Source: Siphonodentalium dalli
Lineage: Eukaryota > Mollusca > Scaphopoda > Gadilida > Siphonodentaliidae
Direction of reading: 5' to 3'
DNA: 64,000 bases
NCBI GenBank assembly: GCA_032622095.1
Contig: CP136069.1
Location: forward strand, 45,420,194 to 45,484,193
Shown: positions 21,538 through 32,980 of the stretch, one piece after another
Position numbering within the stretch: position 1 is the first letter of the stretch
Layout of the letters: the number at the start of each line of letters is the position of its first letter
Made by a program: the position numbers and the translations under genes
The notes under the pieces: generated by a model
The model's database searches: none
Told to the model about the DNA's origin: nothing
What the model saw: the letters and a program-made list of their open reading frames with translations, nothing else

Positions 21538-22020
21538 TGGTTATGATTGAAGATTCGTGCCTAAGATTCGTTCCTGAAGGGGTTAGAGAAGTGGATTCCA
21601 GACAGTTTTACATGATCATTTGATGCTTTATGACTGTCAATCTGAGTGTAACATCAGAGGAGAATACTAGACAACTCATAATAATATAGTAGTCAGTGAA
21701 TAATGTAAAGTCTACGGTACTAATGATTCAACGTTGTTGGTTTGATAAAGAGCACACAGATAAGAGGGTAGAGAAAAATTTGTCATTCCTTTCTGACAGT
21801 TTGAAAATTGGTTTTCAAATTACAGCTTTCATTGAAGTTAAAACCCCCCATAATATGGTGTAAATGTCTAGCGGTAATTTCTGGCTGTAATTACAAACAT
21901 TACAAGTGCTCGTATTTCACAAAATTAAAGCATAGCTATGTTTATCCACTTTATATAAGAGGATAAGATGGGGACTCCAATTTTATGCCTTGCTAAATAT
22001 GGTTTTTCAATGTTCGCTTA
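21538..22020. other. Unique intronic sequence
   Basis: Nothing recognised. Confidence 0.4.
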
Positions 22021-22420
22021 TTAACCCTTTAGCCAACAAACCGGCCAAAAACGGCCAAATAAAGCTGCAACAGCCTAAATTATCTCGGGTCTGTCTCAAT
22101 AAAACCATACAAATATGGATATCATTGGAACCGGCTCATTGACCACATTGTGATGGTTACAGTTATGCCATGTGCCAATGCATTCTCTTATATATGCGAG
22201 TCGACCATAGGTCGCCTCGCATATATAAGAGAATGCATTGGCCTAAAATAAATCTTTTTTTAACACTTTTTACCATTTTTTCTTACATTCTTTAACAATT
22301 TTATAATTTTTAATGTGTTAAGCCAATGCATTCTCTTATATATGCGAGGCGACCTATGGTCGACTCGCATATATAAGAGAATGCATTGGCACAGGGCCGT
22401 TCTGTTGGGTAAAGGGTTAA
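22021..22420. mobile_element. Family B2 piggyBac-like MITE, 400 bp
   Basis: TTAACCCTTTAGCCAACAAA at the left and ttgggtaaagggttaa at the right, with TTAA on both sides. Two perfect hairpin cores (tcttatatatgcgagtcgac and its inverse) flank an AT-rich centre. The left arm includes aaagctgcaacagcctaaat. An inverted sister copy with the same arms is at 47158-47556. Confidence 0.85.
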
Positions 22421-22566
22421 ATAAATTTGATACCAGGTACTGTATTCAACAGTGTTCAACAACAGTAAATTGTGCACAGACAAAATAGAAGTCTTCTTCT
22501 TTATTTGCTAATCTTATTCGAAGCATCAAAGGGGAACCAGAATCCATTAGAGTGTTATTCAGTTAA

Positions 22567-22711
22567 ATATTTGAAAGACATATTATGGATTTGTTCTTGT
22601 GTGTGAAACTGATAATTAAGTTAGTATTCAGGAGCTATGCCAACTCGAGGAATGTAGCATTCTACTGACATCACCAAAAATATCAAGCAAATTGACTTCA
22701 CCACTCCATAG
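22567..22711. repeat. Dispersed repeat J, copy 2
   Basis: Matches 8314-8453 (gacatattatggatttgttc to accactccatagaa). Confidence 0.65.
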
Positions 22712-22952
22712 AATGTAAGAAAAAATGATAAAAAATGATAAAGAATATAAGAAAAAATGAATTTTTTTTTTATAAAATTGTTATTTTAAAGTATATAAGA
22801 AAAAAATTGTTAAAGAATGTACGAAAAATTTATAGAAACTTAGCCAATGCATTCTCTTATATATATGCGTGGCGACCTGAGGTCGACTCGCATATATAAC
22901 ATAATGCATTGGCACAGGGTCTTTAACGCAGCTCCTGTCATCAAAGGGTTAA
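22712..22952. mobile_element. Family B MITE, right part
   Basis: An AT-rich gaatgtaagaaaaaatgata centre, one hairpin core with cgtggcgacctgaggtcgac, and a right end catcaaagggttaa with TTAA (22949-22952). The left terminus is lost. Confidence 0.6.
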
Positions 22953-23470
22953 TGCCCATATCAGGTAATGTAAGTCAGAGGGGTGAGGTGATGATATGGG
23001 ATCAAGGATGGAGACTCATCATTGAAACATGCTCTTTATAGATTGATAGCTTCGGAATGCGGAACCTGCCAAACATCCTGATATAGATGGTACTAGTAAC
23101 CTGGTGCTTGATCTGTAGAATTATTTTTTTATTTTAACGCACATATCAGGTAATGTAAGTCAGAAAGGTGAAGTGATGATTGGGGATCTAATCTAGGATG
23201 GAGACTCATCCTCAAATCATGCTCTTTTACATGTATATAAATTGATAGCTTCGGAATGCGGAACCTGCCAAACATCCTGATATAGATGGTACTAGTAACC
23301 TGGTGCTTGATCTGTAGAATTATTTTTTTATTTTAACGCACATATCAGGTAATGTAAGTCAGAAAGGTGAAGTGATGATAGGGCATCTAATCTAGGATGG
23401 AGACTCATCCTCAAATCATGCTCTTTATAGACAGAGAGCCTGCGAATGTGAGACCTGCCAAACCGCCTGT
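22953..23470 (+). repeat. Tandem repeat L, about 2.7 copies of 185-199 bp
   Basis: Units start catatcaggtaatgtaagtc at 22957, 23142 and 23341 and contain ttcggaatgcggaacctgcc and tagtaacctggtgcttgatc. The second unit has about 14 extra bases. The third is cut short before the family C element. Confidence 0.85.
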
Positions 23471-23474
23471 TATA

Positions 23475-23692
23475 CAGTAATGCTCTAAATAATCGACTCC
23501 TTAACCACAGCAGAATTATGGGTAACTTTTCAGGATTTAGTCGGAAATATGGCTTGTTGCCATTCATCGGAAAGCTCTCGGGGAGAGCTATCCGATGAAT
23601 GGCAACAAGCCATATTTCCGACTAAATCCTGAAAAGTTACCCATAATTCTGCTGTGGTTAAGGAGTCGATTATTTTATTTAGAGCATTACTG
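23475..23692. mobile_element. Family C MITE, complete
   Basis: cagtaatgctctaaataatc to gagcattactg with TA at both sides. The arms are nearly perfect and one side carries an extra ttat. Confidence 0.85.
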
Positions 23693-23908
23693 TAGAAGGG
23701 GGATATCTGAAGCAGGTTGCTGTTTATCTTAGTCAATGTTTGTTTATGTGGTTAAGGTGATGCTATCAGAACACATATGTTGGATATTGATAACCCAAAA
23801 TTTATGAAGAATTTACTGGAGAATTTCATCAAATATATACAATTTACACCCAGAACAAAAAATGTTGACAGAGAAATGCAGCTCCAGTGCATTCAAACTC
23901 TAATCCAA

Positions 23909-24030
23909 GCTGCAAATAGTGTGTCTGTCATTTGAGGAATGATGTCCCCAGAGAGTGAATTTAGTGATGCTATCCCACACAACGGGCTAGAATCACCAAA
24001 TTCACACTCTGGGGACCTCATTCTGGTTAG
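23909..24030. mobile_element. Family A half element
   Basis: A single outer hairpin: ctgcaaatagtgtgtctgtc and gaatgatgtccccagagagt with its complement. The rest is absent and G-type sequence follows. Confidence 0.65.
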
Positions 24031-24039
24031 GACTCATCT

Positions 24040-24375
24040 TCAATCAGCCTGTCCATCCATCCATCTGTCCGTCTTCTAGCCGTCCATTAACATTTTTGGT
24101 TTGTGATTGCTATTAAACTCCAGTTTGGATTATTTGATCTGAACCAAAGTGTATATCCCAGCTAAAACTACAGGCCAATTAGAATATGGGTTCCGTCCAA
24201 TTATTTTTAATGAGTTACTTTTTCGACTTAGAATTTGACCTTCTGTTAACATTTTTGGTTTCTGGCCGATAACTCCAGTTTTGGATTATTTGATCTGAAC
24301 CCAAGATAGTATGGTTATTTCCGAGCTAAAGATACAGGTCAAGTTTGAATATGGGTTCCGTCCAATTATTATGTT
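24040..24375 (+). repeat. Family G fragment
   Basis: Has ccatccatctgtccgt followed by two units of aacatttttggttt, ggattatttgatctgaacc and gaatatgggttccgtccaat, as in the fuller copy at 38176. Confidence 0.7.
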
Positions 24376-24869
24376 CTAACTCGCTTGAAGCTTGACCAAT
24401 CATAAAGTATTTATGCAATAACTACAACGAATGCGCATGATGTTATATGTAAACTTTAATGGACAAACCTGAAGTGTATCGATAAATATCATTCGCAGAC
24501 GATCAGTGATATATAACAAATAAGAAGACATGAAATTACAATATAATAGTGTTACAATTATTATAAGCTTCTCTCAATCATGGGTTGGTTGGGGGGAATA
24601 CAACGCAGAACTTCAAGAGTAGAATGAAGCTTGACTGCTGTGTCAATCGAGTTAAACCATGTAAAATCAGTCGTGTGAATAAGCTCACACGAGCTTATCG
24701 TTATGATTGCCTTGAACATCGTTCAGACGGCGCAGTATTGACCCAGTTTGAATGACCAAAACAAACTGGACAACTTCGTTAACTCTTTACCGATCATGCA
24801 CACATTGGCGAACATCAATAAATATATTTATTAGGGACCAGGCCCTGCATATTAGTGTAATACATTACT
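24376..24869. other. Unique intronic sequence
   Basis: Nothing recognised. Confidence 0.4.
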
Positions 24870-25116
24870 TTAACCCTTTGAGTGCCAGGGGCCGATCTCA
24901 TCGCCCCTAAACCTACAAAATAAGTCTGTTAAAGAATATAAGAATAAATTATTAAATTGTAAAATATTGTAAAAAAATAAAATAAAAAATTGTTAGGCCA
25001 ATGCATTCTCTTATATATGCGAGGCGACCTATGGTCGACTCGCATATATAAGAGAATGCATTGGCACAGGGTATATGGGTTGATACAAAAATTGGACCTG
25101 GCACTCAAAGGGTTAA
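24870..25116. mobile_element. Family B3 piggyBac-like MITE
   Basis: Starts TTAACCCTTTGAGTGCCAGG and ends ctggcactcaaagggttaa, flanked by TTAA on both sides. A single hairpin core (gccaatgcattctcttatat, cgacctatggtcgactcg) lies to the right of centre. The outer ends differ completely from B1 and B2 beyond the first ten bases. Confidence 0.85.
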
Positions 25117-27269
25117 TGCATCTCAGGTCCCGATTGGGACATTTGACCGTTTTAATAAACATTTGTTTGCACAAGTAGCAATATATTGGTTGTGGAAATG
25201 TCAAATTAGTATTTGTGGCATATGAAGATAAAGTTAGAAACATGCAATCTGATTTTACCGGCCGTAATAGACAGTTTACAGGGTGTACGCAAAAGTTTAC
25301 TAGACGTTCAATAAAAATAAGAAAAAAAATGTCAGGCGTTCAATGCCTGTTTGACAGATTTTACGAGGCATTCAATTTTGTTGGAGCACCATGATTTGAA
25401 ATCGGGCTCGTATATGGAAAATCACAGGAACCATGGTGCAAATGCTACACGCGACTTTCAATGGGATATTAAGGCATCCAAATCATGTCTTTGTTATTTA
25501 TTACATACGACACCGTTTAGTTTGGGAAATGTGCTTTTGATTGCAAACGTGGCGTTTTTTAGCACAAAAATAGGAGGTTCAATCTTCATTTATGAGATAA
25601 CCAGACACGACACTGAAACCAAATTAGTACGAGAATGTAGCAGAACACATCGCTCGTCGAGGCAGGTTGGCACACGGGCAGGGATTTTTACACAGTTGAA
25701 GGAAAACATGACAATATACATGCATGTACCATAGTAAATCTGAGGTGAGCAGCTTTTGTTTACAACAGTTTACTGCAAACGAGCATTCACTTCCGTCCAC
25801 ACACAGTTTGATCCTTCATCGGATCATCACCAAACTTCATATGGATCTTCTGATCGAGTGACCATCTTGGATTTTCCTCTTTGTGTGACTAAATCCTTCC
25901 GCACACCTTACATGCCACATGCCACATCTCCTATTCAATCATCACAAAACTTAATATGTTTTTTTGGGGTGATCTCTAGATGGGAGCTATCAATTTTTTC
26001 AGAATTTTTTTAAAACATGGCCACCAGCAGACATCTTGGATTTGAATATGAATCCATCGGCACAAAAGTGTACAGTGGAGAGCACGAATGGTCCCCTGTG
26101 ATGGAAATTTCACAACAAAATAGGTTGTAAACACACAGGCCTGGAAACTTTAAAGGTACTCAATCCGATCAGACGCTCCTAAATTACTATTTCTTTGCAG
26201 CCCACATTTATTGGAGAAATGTTTGAAATGAAAATAATTTCATCTACGAAATACAATCCCTTTACTGGAACTGTTCAGCATAAAATTAACGAGCTACACT
26301 GTCATCAATAAAGCAGAAATTATGTTGTGTTTGAACCACTCCTGTCTCACACAGCTCAACCTTTGCCAGTGCTATCAATCTTATCATCAGGAATTGATGA
26401 ACGTGCATTTCACCTGGGTATGCCAACACCGATCAAACAAGTGTACACCTGACAATATATCACTAACTGATATGACCAGGGGCAAAAAATCCAGGAAGTC
26501 TTATAAAAATAAGATTTCTTTGTGTTCCTATCTGTTCGCAGCATGTTTGAGGTACCATCCTTCCTCTGACTGGGGAATCTGCTCTTATCTCACTGATATT
26601 CTGCAGGTGTACAGTCAGAACCAAACAGTGTGGTGCGCAATGAATCACCAGAGGAACAACATCATTTTATCAGCCTTGTTAATTAGCGTGGGCTGTGGGA
26701 GCATAGGGAAATACCTATGCAAAAAGTAATTACATCGGCTATTTTTTTAGTTGAGGCAAATTTCAGAACCTATCGATGTTTTGTGCAAAGTTGAAACAAA
26801 TTGCTGGAGACATTGTCTTAATGTCACGCTGTTGGAAGTCTGCAGACAGCAAAAGTTCATCGTTGAATGCCAACAAGGGTTGAGATAACAAAGATTATCT
26901 TGATAATCAGCAAGATAATCAGCCAATTTAAACCATACTGAATCAAAGTCTGCTATGATAATGGACCAAGTTCCAATTATAAACTGAAGTTACATGTGTA
27001 GAGCATACAACTATGTGGATCCTAGACTTTTTAGCCTATAGTAAACATTTCTGGCCTTGGAAATATTTTAGCCTAAACAAATTTCTGCTAATTAATTACA
27101 GTGTTGTTTTATGGACCAGAAGTTAGCCAGGAATCTCATGTACATGTATCTTGCTAAGAAGTTCAACAAGCAACCTGTTCGTTGAATTCATGTGCTGATC
27201 ATTCCTACAAATAAGTCAATAGGAATCTAGTATAGCTACACAACAACGAATATTCTACTATCAAAGAGT
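25117..27269. other. Long unique intronic stretch
   Basis: About 2.1 kb with no family repeats until D-like words at about 27130-27270. Two plus-strand open frames (127 codons at 25351, 135 codons at 26322) run here. They have no recognisable motif, no good splice context, and a length that chance allows in 64 kb, so they are not called as genes. Confidence 0.45.
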
Positions 27270-27350
27270 TAATGTTTTCATGATGGGAGCTGCACTGGTG
27301 CAGCATTAAATGTCCTGTGCTAGTGCATCATTCTATTATATAAGGCCAAA
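27270..27350. mobile_element. Family B1 left-end fragment
   Basis: tttcatgatgggagctgcac and tggtgcagcattaaatgtcc match B1 left ends. The core is lost. Confidence 0.6.
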
Positions 27351-27381
27351 ACAAAAAAGGTTTTGGTTCTCAGGCCCCGCC

Positions 27382-27425
27382 GCATTGAATAAAAAGGGCC
27401 GCATTAGGCCTTTTTATTGCAATGC
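27382..27425. repeat. Small hairpin, 44 bp
   Basis: gcattgaataaaaagggcc pairs with aggcctttttattgcaatgc around gcatt. Confidence 0.5.
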
Positions 27426-28052
27426 CTGATGTTATGACAAAAAAACTTAGGAAATTTATTTATTTATTTATTTTGTTTGTGTGTGTGGATTTTATCAACA
27501 TGTCCATAGCAGATATGTGTTGAATATTAGTGTGCATTGAGCTCTAACATGTAATGTGTTAACAAGTGACTTGCAGGCTTACAACATGAAGTAGATGACT
27601 ACAATTAAGAAAATGATTAGCTGATCCTCATGCTCTTCTTACAATTAGTCATTGTGAACAACTTACACTAATTGTAACTTTATACAATTGAAAGGCACAG
27701 GACTAAATTCAGGATTACATATTAGAATGGGGAGGTATCAGTTTTTAGACAACAATAACAGTAGTTAATGTCAGGGGCATTATTTATTGCACACCCAATG
27801 GCTTATTTGTGCGAAATACAGCAAAATACAGAAGATTTCAAAACGTTCAATAAACAATTGTGTATTGTTCTTGAACAATACAAACCGATTACGTCAACAA
27901 CGTCATTGGCGACGTTAACCGTAACAGACAATTTCTTCACTAAATTATTAAGTATAGTCTACATTAAGCACACGTTTGTTCAATTAAATAAAGAATATAG
28001 ATCTAAATTTTAGTATAATACAAGCTACAATCATCAGAGTGTGCAATAAACA
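27426..28052. other. Mostly unique sequence
   Basis: Contains tttattgcacac at 27782 and its inverse gtgtgcaataaa at 28039, which might be the ends of an old element of about 270 bp. No other arm homology is obvious. Confidence 0.3.
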
Positions 28053-28204
28053 TAGAACAACACAGTTTTGTGAACATGTTAACGTTATTGCACTCGTTTG
28101 TCATGCCGCGAGGTAAAACTCGAACCTCCGGTTCTCGTTTTACCATCGCGTCACAACAAACTCGTGCAATAACGTTATCATGTTCACACACTTGTGTCGT
28201 TCTA
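28053..28204. mobile_element. 152-bp palindromic element
   Basis: tagaacaacacagttttgtg at the left mirrors caca(ctt)gtgtcgttcta at the right. The arms continue through acatgttaacgttattgcac to a gaacctccggttc centre. It is a foldback MITE of unknown superfamily. Confidence 0.65.
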
Positions 28205-28360
28205 TCTATACCGGTACCGTATTCTCGCGGGTATAAGCCAACTTTCGGGTATAAGACCACCCCAGTATTTTCACTAGAAGTAAGTTTTCCGGGGTATAAG
28301 ACCATCCCCTCCCTAGCCCTAACCATAACCCCTCCAAAACGGGTTTATATACCAGTATTT
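28205..28360. repeat. gggtataag repeat patch
   Basis: Three phrases of cgggtataagaccaccc type occur within about 90 bases, followed by a C-rich tract and ataaccc words. It is an unclassified repeat. Confidence 0.45.
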
Positions 28361-28630
28361 GAGAAAAATAAAGATGATTTATGTTACACTGTGTCTTGTT
28401 TCTTGTGTTCAATTAATAACTGGCGGTAACAGGTGTCATACTGAGTGTATGGAAAAGATGAATACAAGAAACTATATTCAAGGTTAGATTACTTTTGAAA
28501 TTTGAAAACAATAAAGAAGATTTTTGTGACATTGTGTCATGTTTGTGTTCAATTATTAACCGGCCAGGTAGGCCTGTTTTACTGACGTTTAATCAACGGA
28601 AAAGATCAATGGAAAGAAACTATTGTTAGG
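28361..28630 (+). repeat. Two direct copies of a roughly 130-bp unit
   Basis: aataaagatgatttatgtta at 28366 and aataaagaagatttttgtga at 28510 begin related units. These share cttgtgttcaattaat, a tactga block and gaaactat near the end. Confidence 0.55.
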
Positions 28631-28849
28631 TAATCCCAGTCATACACTGGTAGTACAATGTCATTTTTATATAAGACTAAATGAGTTTATATGCATATCA
28701 GTTCCCTCTACCTTTCTGGTTATTACTAGACAGAGGAAGGTATCTTTGTCCATGCTTACTATGCGCAGTAAAAAATAAAAATAAAACCCTCCCTCCCTCA
28801 TTGATTTAAAAAAAAAAATTGCCCAAGAACCAAACACTTTTTTTTTTGG

Positions 28850-29030
28850 CCTAAGAGAATGCACTGGCTTAATTACAAGGTCAGGGTAAATATTGTTTGG
28901 CCAATGTATTCTCTTATATATGTGAGGATACATACATGTATCAGTCATATGGGAGACTCGCATATATAAGAGAATGCATTGGCACAGGGTTTCACAAAAT
29001 TTCAGGAAGCTCCAGTCATGAAAGGGTTAA
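28850..29030. mobile_element. Family B1 MITE, left part lost
   Basis: Has gagaatgcactggcttaatt, the second core gagactcgcatatataagag, and the right end ctccagtcatgaaagggttaa (TTAA 29027-29030). Confidence 0.65.
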
Positions 29031-29061
29031 TGTTTTCATATCATTCAGGTTGCTGAACCTA

Positions 29062-29329
29062 TTAGCCCTTTCTATACTAAATTGATTCTCACATCCAGTT
29101 GTAAAATCATACTTTGGAATAGTCTATCATTCATTTGGAGGGGTGTCAAGAACAAATATGCAGACAGATGAAAAAATAATACAAGTGCAGAAGGATTCAT
29201 ATTCACTAGTAGGAAATGTTCAGATAATAAGTTCAACAAACGACCTACATGTATATGCTGAACTTTTTTATTTGAACACTTCCTAAAGGGAACTATTTGT
29301 CGATGAGTATTTAGTATAGAAAGGGTTAT
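29062..29329. mobile_element. Family D MITE, complete
   Basis: Left edge ttagccctttctatactaaa, right edge tttagtatagaaagggttat. Inside are tggaatagtctatcattcat, tacaagtgcagaaggattca and the core gttcagataataagttcaac. The ends CCCTTTCTATACTAAA are inverted repeats and the flanking TTA(G/T) is consistent with an original TTAA. It is a likely piggyBac-like MITE. Confidence 0.7.
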
Positions 29330-30289
29330 TCTCATATTTGAAGATGTATTCTGGCATGATTGTTACAGGGATAATTTTATGCAACACCTTTGTTCGCAAT
29401 TCAGAAGACGGATGTAATTGTGTAATATAATTGTAAGTTGGGTTTTTCTCAAACAAAATGTCATTGTGGGATAGACCTATGTCCAGTTACACTTTCACAT
29501 GACAATAATTTAACTGAGATGGGAAAGGTTCTAAATATACCTTCAAATAGTTCAAAATTGATTCAACGATTACAGTGACCATCAACTTTTGACAAGATGG
29601 ACGAGTGCAAATGTGAGCACCCGTGAATTTAAAATTGCGAGTGCATACAGGTGCGAGAGCAATCGCTCCCGTCTCGTGGGAAGGACTGTTGGACCTTTAA
29701 TGCTGAACCAGCATAGCTCCCATCAGTAAAAAATTAAACAGTTTGATTACACTTTCACAATGAAAATGATTGTTCCTATATTCTCTATACTTCCCAATTA
29801 CAAGCCTTTATGGCTGCTTATGGAAAACAAAATTCCCAATTTTTCCCCGTTAGACAGTTAGAAAATCCCTGTGCTAATGGGGTGGGTGGGGGTGGGGTTG
29901 GGCATGCACCATGTGCTTGAGGTTTCAACAAATAGTTCCCAGCTAGACTACAGGTCATAGAGCCAATCATGATGGATGGGGAACGATAATGGTGGCTTAA
30001 ATACCATGTCATTTTACTGTAAGATTAAAGCTATAATTTATTTATCAATGCCCCACTTATTGGTGACCATACATGTGCATGTCAAATTATAGAATAAATG
30101 GCTTGAAAATTCTATATCCAACAAAAAATGTTATATTCAACAAGCTACATGTAGTGTCTTATACAGGGCACTTCACTGCTCGAATGTGCATACCAGTATA
30201 CAGCTGAATCATCAATCAGTTTTATAATAGTGTGAATTGACATGCATCAAACTAAACTCTAATTTATATATAACCTGACCAAGCATGCA
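29330..30289. other. Unique intronic sequence
   Basis: No family repeats were recognised apart from a few B1-like bases (cagcatagctcccatc) near 29710. Confidence 0.4.
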
Positions 30290-30424
30290 AATAGTTTGTG
30301 TCACATTTGCAGAATTACATGTATGTCCCCAGAGGGTGAATCTAGTGACGCTATCATGCACGCATGGCTAGCCAGCGTCACCTCATTCTGCAAATGACAG
30401 ACACAATATATGCAGGCTTGAGTA
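30290..30424. mobile_element. Family A, strongly shortened
   Basis: caagcatgcaaatagtttgt and its inverse atatgcaggcttg enclose one collapsed module, so the element is only about 135 bp. Confidence 0.6.
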
Positions 30425-30489
30425 GGAGCATTGTGTCATACAATCGCAGCGGAATAACAATCTATACGTATTTCTTTAAAATAAGTATA

Positions 30490-30714
30490 CAGTACAGCCC
30501 TAAATAATCAACTTCTCAATCACAGCAGAATTATGGGTAACTTTTCAGGATTTAGTCGGAAATATGGCTTGTTGCCATTCATCAGAAAGCTCTCACTGAA
30601 AGCTTTCACTGAGAGCTTTCTGATGAATGGCAACAAGCCATATTTCCGACAAAATCCTGAAAAGTTACCCATAATTCTCTGAGGTTAAGGAGTCGATTAT
30701 TTAGGACATTACTA
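30490..30714. mobile_element. Family C MITE, full length
   Basis: cagtacagccctaaataatc to taggacattact. The centre has a small duplication (gaaagctttcactgagagct). Confidence 0.8.
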
Positions 30715-30735
30715 TATTACATTTAATATGCTTTT

Positions 30736-30960
30736 CTTACTGGAGCTTCCTGAAATGTTGCGAAAACTCAGTGCCAATGACTCCCATAGGGAGCCTCGCA
30801 TATATATGAGAATACATTGGCCTAACAATATTTACCATAACGTTGAAAGCATTGATGAACATACATGTGAGTAAGTCAATGGGAGATTCGCATATATAAG
30901 AAAATGCACTGGCACAGGATCTTTATTGCTGACCAGCACAACTCCCATCATGAAAGGCAT
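30736..30960. mobile_element. Family B1 MITE, degraded ends
   Basis: ctggagcttcctgaaatgtt at the left, a shortened first core, then gggagattcgcatatataag and actcccatcatgaaagg. The terminal TTAA sites are gone. Confidence 0.6.
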
Positions 30961-31119
30961 GGATCAGCCTAGAGATTTTAAAGTTGGAAAAGTAATAAAT
31001 GGTGACTTTCAATTTACACCAAAAATCACCCTTCTATGATCCAACAATTATTATGCAACATAAGAGCCCATTTATAAAACCATTATAGTGAGTAGCAACA
31101 CCATTATAACCAGTAAATA
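30961..31119. repeat. Family I fragment, inverted
   Basis: The words atttacaccaaaaatcac, attatgcaacataagagccc and accattata match the inverse of the family I interior (gcataatacttatt, gggctc). Confidence 0.4.
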
Positions 31120-31332
31120 CAGTAATGCTCTAAGTAATCGACTTCTTAACCACAGCAGAATTATGGGTAACTTTTCAGGATTTAGTCGGAAATATGGCTT
31201 GTTGCCATTCATCGGAAAGCTCTCGGGGAGAGCTTTCCGATGAATGGCAACAAGCCATATTTCCGACTAAATCCTGAAAAGTTACCCATAATTCTGCTGT
31301 GGTTAAGGAGTCGATTACTTGGGCCATTACTG
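31120..31332. mobile_element. Family C MITE, complete, 213 bp
   Basis: cagtaatgctctaagtaatc to ggccattactg with TA on both sides. The arms are nearly perfect complements across gctctcggggagagc. Confidence 0.9.
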
Positions 31333-31455
31333 TATCTTTACTCTAATGTGTGTGTCATACATAGGTATGTCTGTCTGTCGGGTATCTTCTTCATGTTATA
31401 CTTGTTTTCTCAACAACAAAATTATATTGTTTACACTAGAATTTGAACAAAAGAT

Positions 31456-31675
31456 TACCTCTTTAGTGATGGGAGCTGCTTTGGTGCTGCATTAAAGATC
31501 CTGTGTCAGTGCATTCACTCATATATGCGAGTCTCCCATATGGAGCCTCGCATATATAAGAGAATGAACTGGCTTACAATGTTATGGTAAATATTGTTAG
31601 GCCAATGTATTCTCTCCCTATGGGAGACTCGCATATATAAGAGAATGTATTGGCACAGGGTTTTCTCATGGTGTG
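31456..31675. mobile_element. Family B1 MITE
   Basis: tagtgatgggagctgctttg at the left, two cores, then cattggcacagggttttctc. The terminal sites are degraded. Confidence 0.65.
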
Positions 31676-31966
31676 AATGGACCTGTAGATGGTAAAATGT
31701 TTAGGGATTCCCTTCCGAGGGTAATATATATGAATTTAATTCAATATGTCCAATGGAAACTACCAAAATAATACTCCAATGGCTTTCTTATGCAAGAAGA
31801 TTACGTTCCTAATGACTTAAGAAAGCGTACATTCCTAATGACTTAAGAAATCAATTGATTTCGACTCAAATCACATGCAATTATGTTTTTGTTACTGCTT
31901 AGATTCTTATTTTGGCATGCGTGTGAGCTCACACAAACGGAACATCGTAAACCACTCTCTCGATGA
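31676..31966. other. Unique sequence
   Basis: Nothing recognised except a short direct repeat of tacgttcctaatgacttaag near 31801-31850. Confidence 0.4.
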
Positions 31967-31974
31967 AGCCTGCA

Positions 31975-32391
31975 AATAGTGTTTCAGTCATTTGCAGAAT
32001 GAGGTCCCCAAAGGGTGAATTTAGTTATGCTATCCATCACAGCGGGCTGGAATAACAAAACTCACACTCTTGGGGACCTCATTCTGCTGAAGTATATTTA
32101 GTCTCAAATTAAAAAATTTTAGTTACTTTTTCCCTTCTGTTCAGTTTCGATATCCACTAATTTGCAGAATATATAATGCATAATCAAGGTGACTAATGGG
32201 TGAACATCACCATCTTCAACTGGGGAACTTCAATCTGATGCTAGTTCTCCCATAGCAGTTGAGGCCTAAGCAGAATGAGGTTCCCAGTGGGTGAATTTGG
32301 TGATACTAGCCCTCCATATGAGATAGCATTACTAAATTCACACTCTGGGGACCTCATTCTGCAAATGACAGACAAACTATTTTCAGGCTTG
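31975..32391. mobile_element. Family A MITE, medium form, with target duplication
   Basis: Ends (g)aagcctgcaaatag and ttttcaggcttg. The flanks ctctcgat (31967-31974) and tgctcgat (32392-32399) match in 6 of 8 positions. The spacer is the inverse of the copy at 49506. Confidence 0.7.
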
Positions 32392-32737
32392 TGCTCGATG
32401 ACATCACTCTTACTAATCCTTCCTTTTGTGGTGTGAACGTTGCCTGCGCGTAACTGATCACGGAAATTAATCGCATCGAGTCTGTGCCAGTAATCACCTG
32501 ATCACTGATATCGTCTAAATACAAAGTGGTGAACTGGTAACACAGACGGTACATTTTGTGTTATACGATCTTATTCTCATGGAATAAGTTAAAGAATAAT
32601 GCAATGTCCCAGCTTGTGAGTGCAACAGTAATGTGCCATTATTCAGAAATAGTCCCAGGTGGGAGGGTCATAAAACGTACAGGGCGAACCGTTGTCCAAA
32701 GTTTTATGCAGTTTCTGAGGCACAATTTTATTAGATT
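32392..32737. other. Unique sequence
   Basis: Nothing recognised. Confidence 0.4.
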
Positions 32738-32868
32738 AACCCTTTCTATACTTTATACTCACCGAGAGCTTTCCGATGAATGGCAACAAGCCATATTTCC
32801 GACTAAATCATGAAAAATTTCCCATAATTCTGCTGTGATTAAAGGGTTATATACTTCGGGCATTACTG
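32738..32868. mobile_element. D left-end fragment joined to C right half
   Basis: ttaaccctttctatactt (D edge) is followed at once by ctcaccgagagctttccgat (C right half) ending tatacttcgggcattactg. The phrase tatacttcgggcattactg also closes the C copy at 55193. Confidence 0.6.
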
Positions 32869-32980
32869 CACATGAAGTGGAGTTATTTCACAGTGAAGTC
32901 TTCATTTCGCATGGTCTTTCCTCCACCAGCAAAATTTACGTCGTGATGTGGCTCAGTGGCTGAAACGTGGACAATTTCAA

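Noticed and set aside
25351-26729. Open frames of 127 and 135 codons on the + strand
   Set aside because: Low-complexity-free but motif-free peptides in unique DNA, with no acceptor or donor pairs in phase and lengths within chance.
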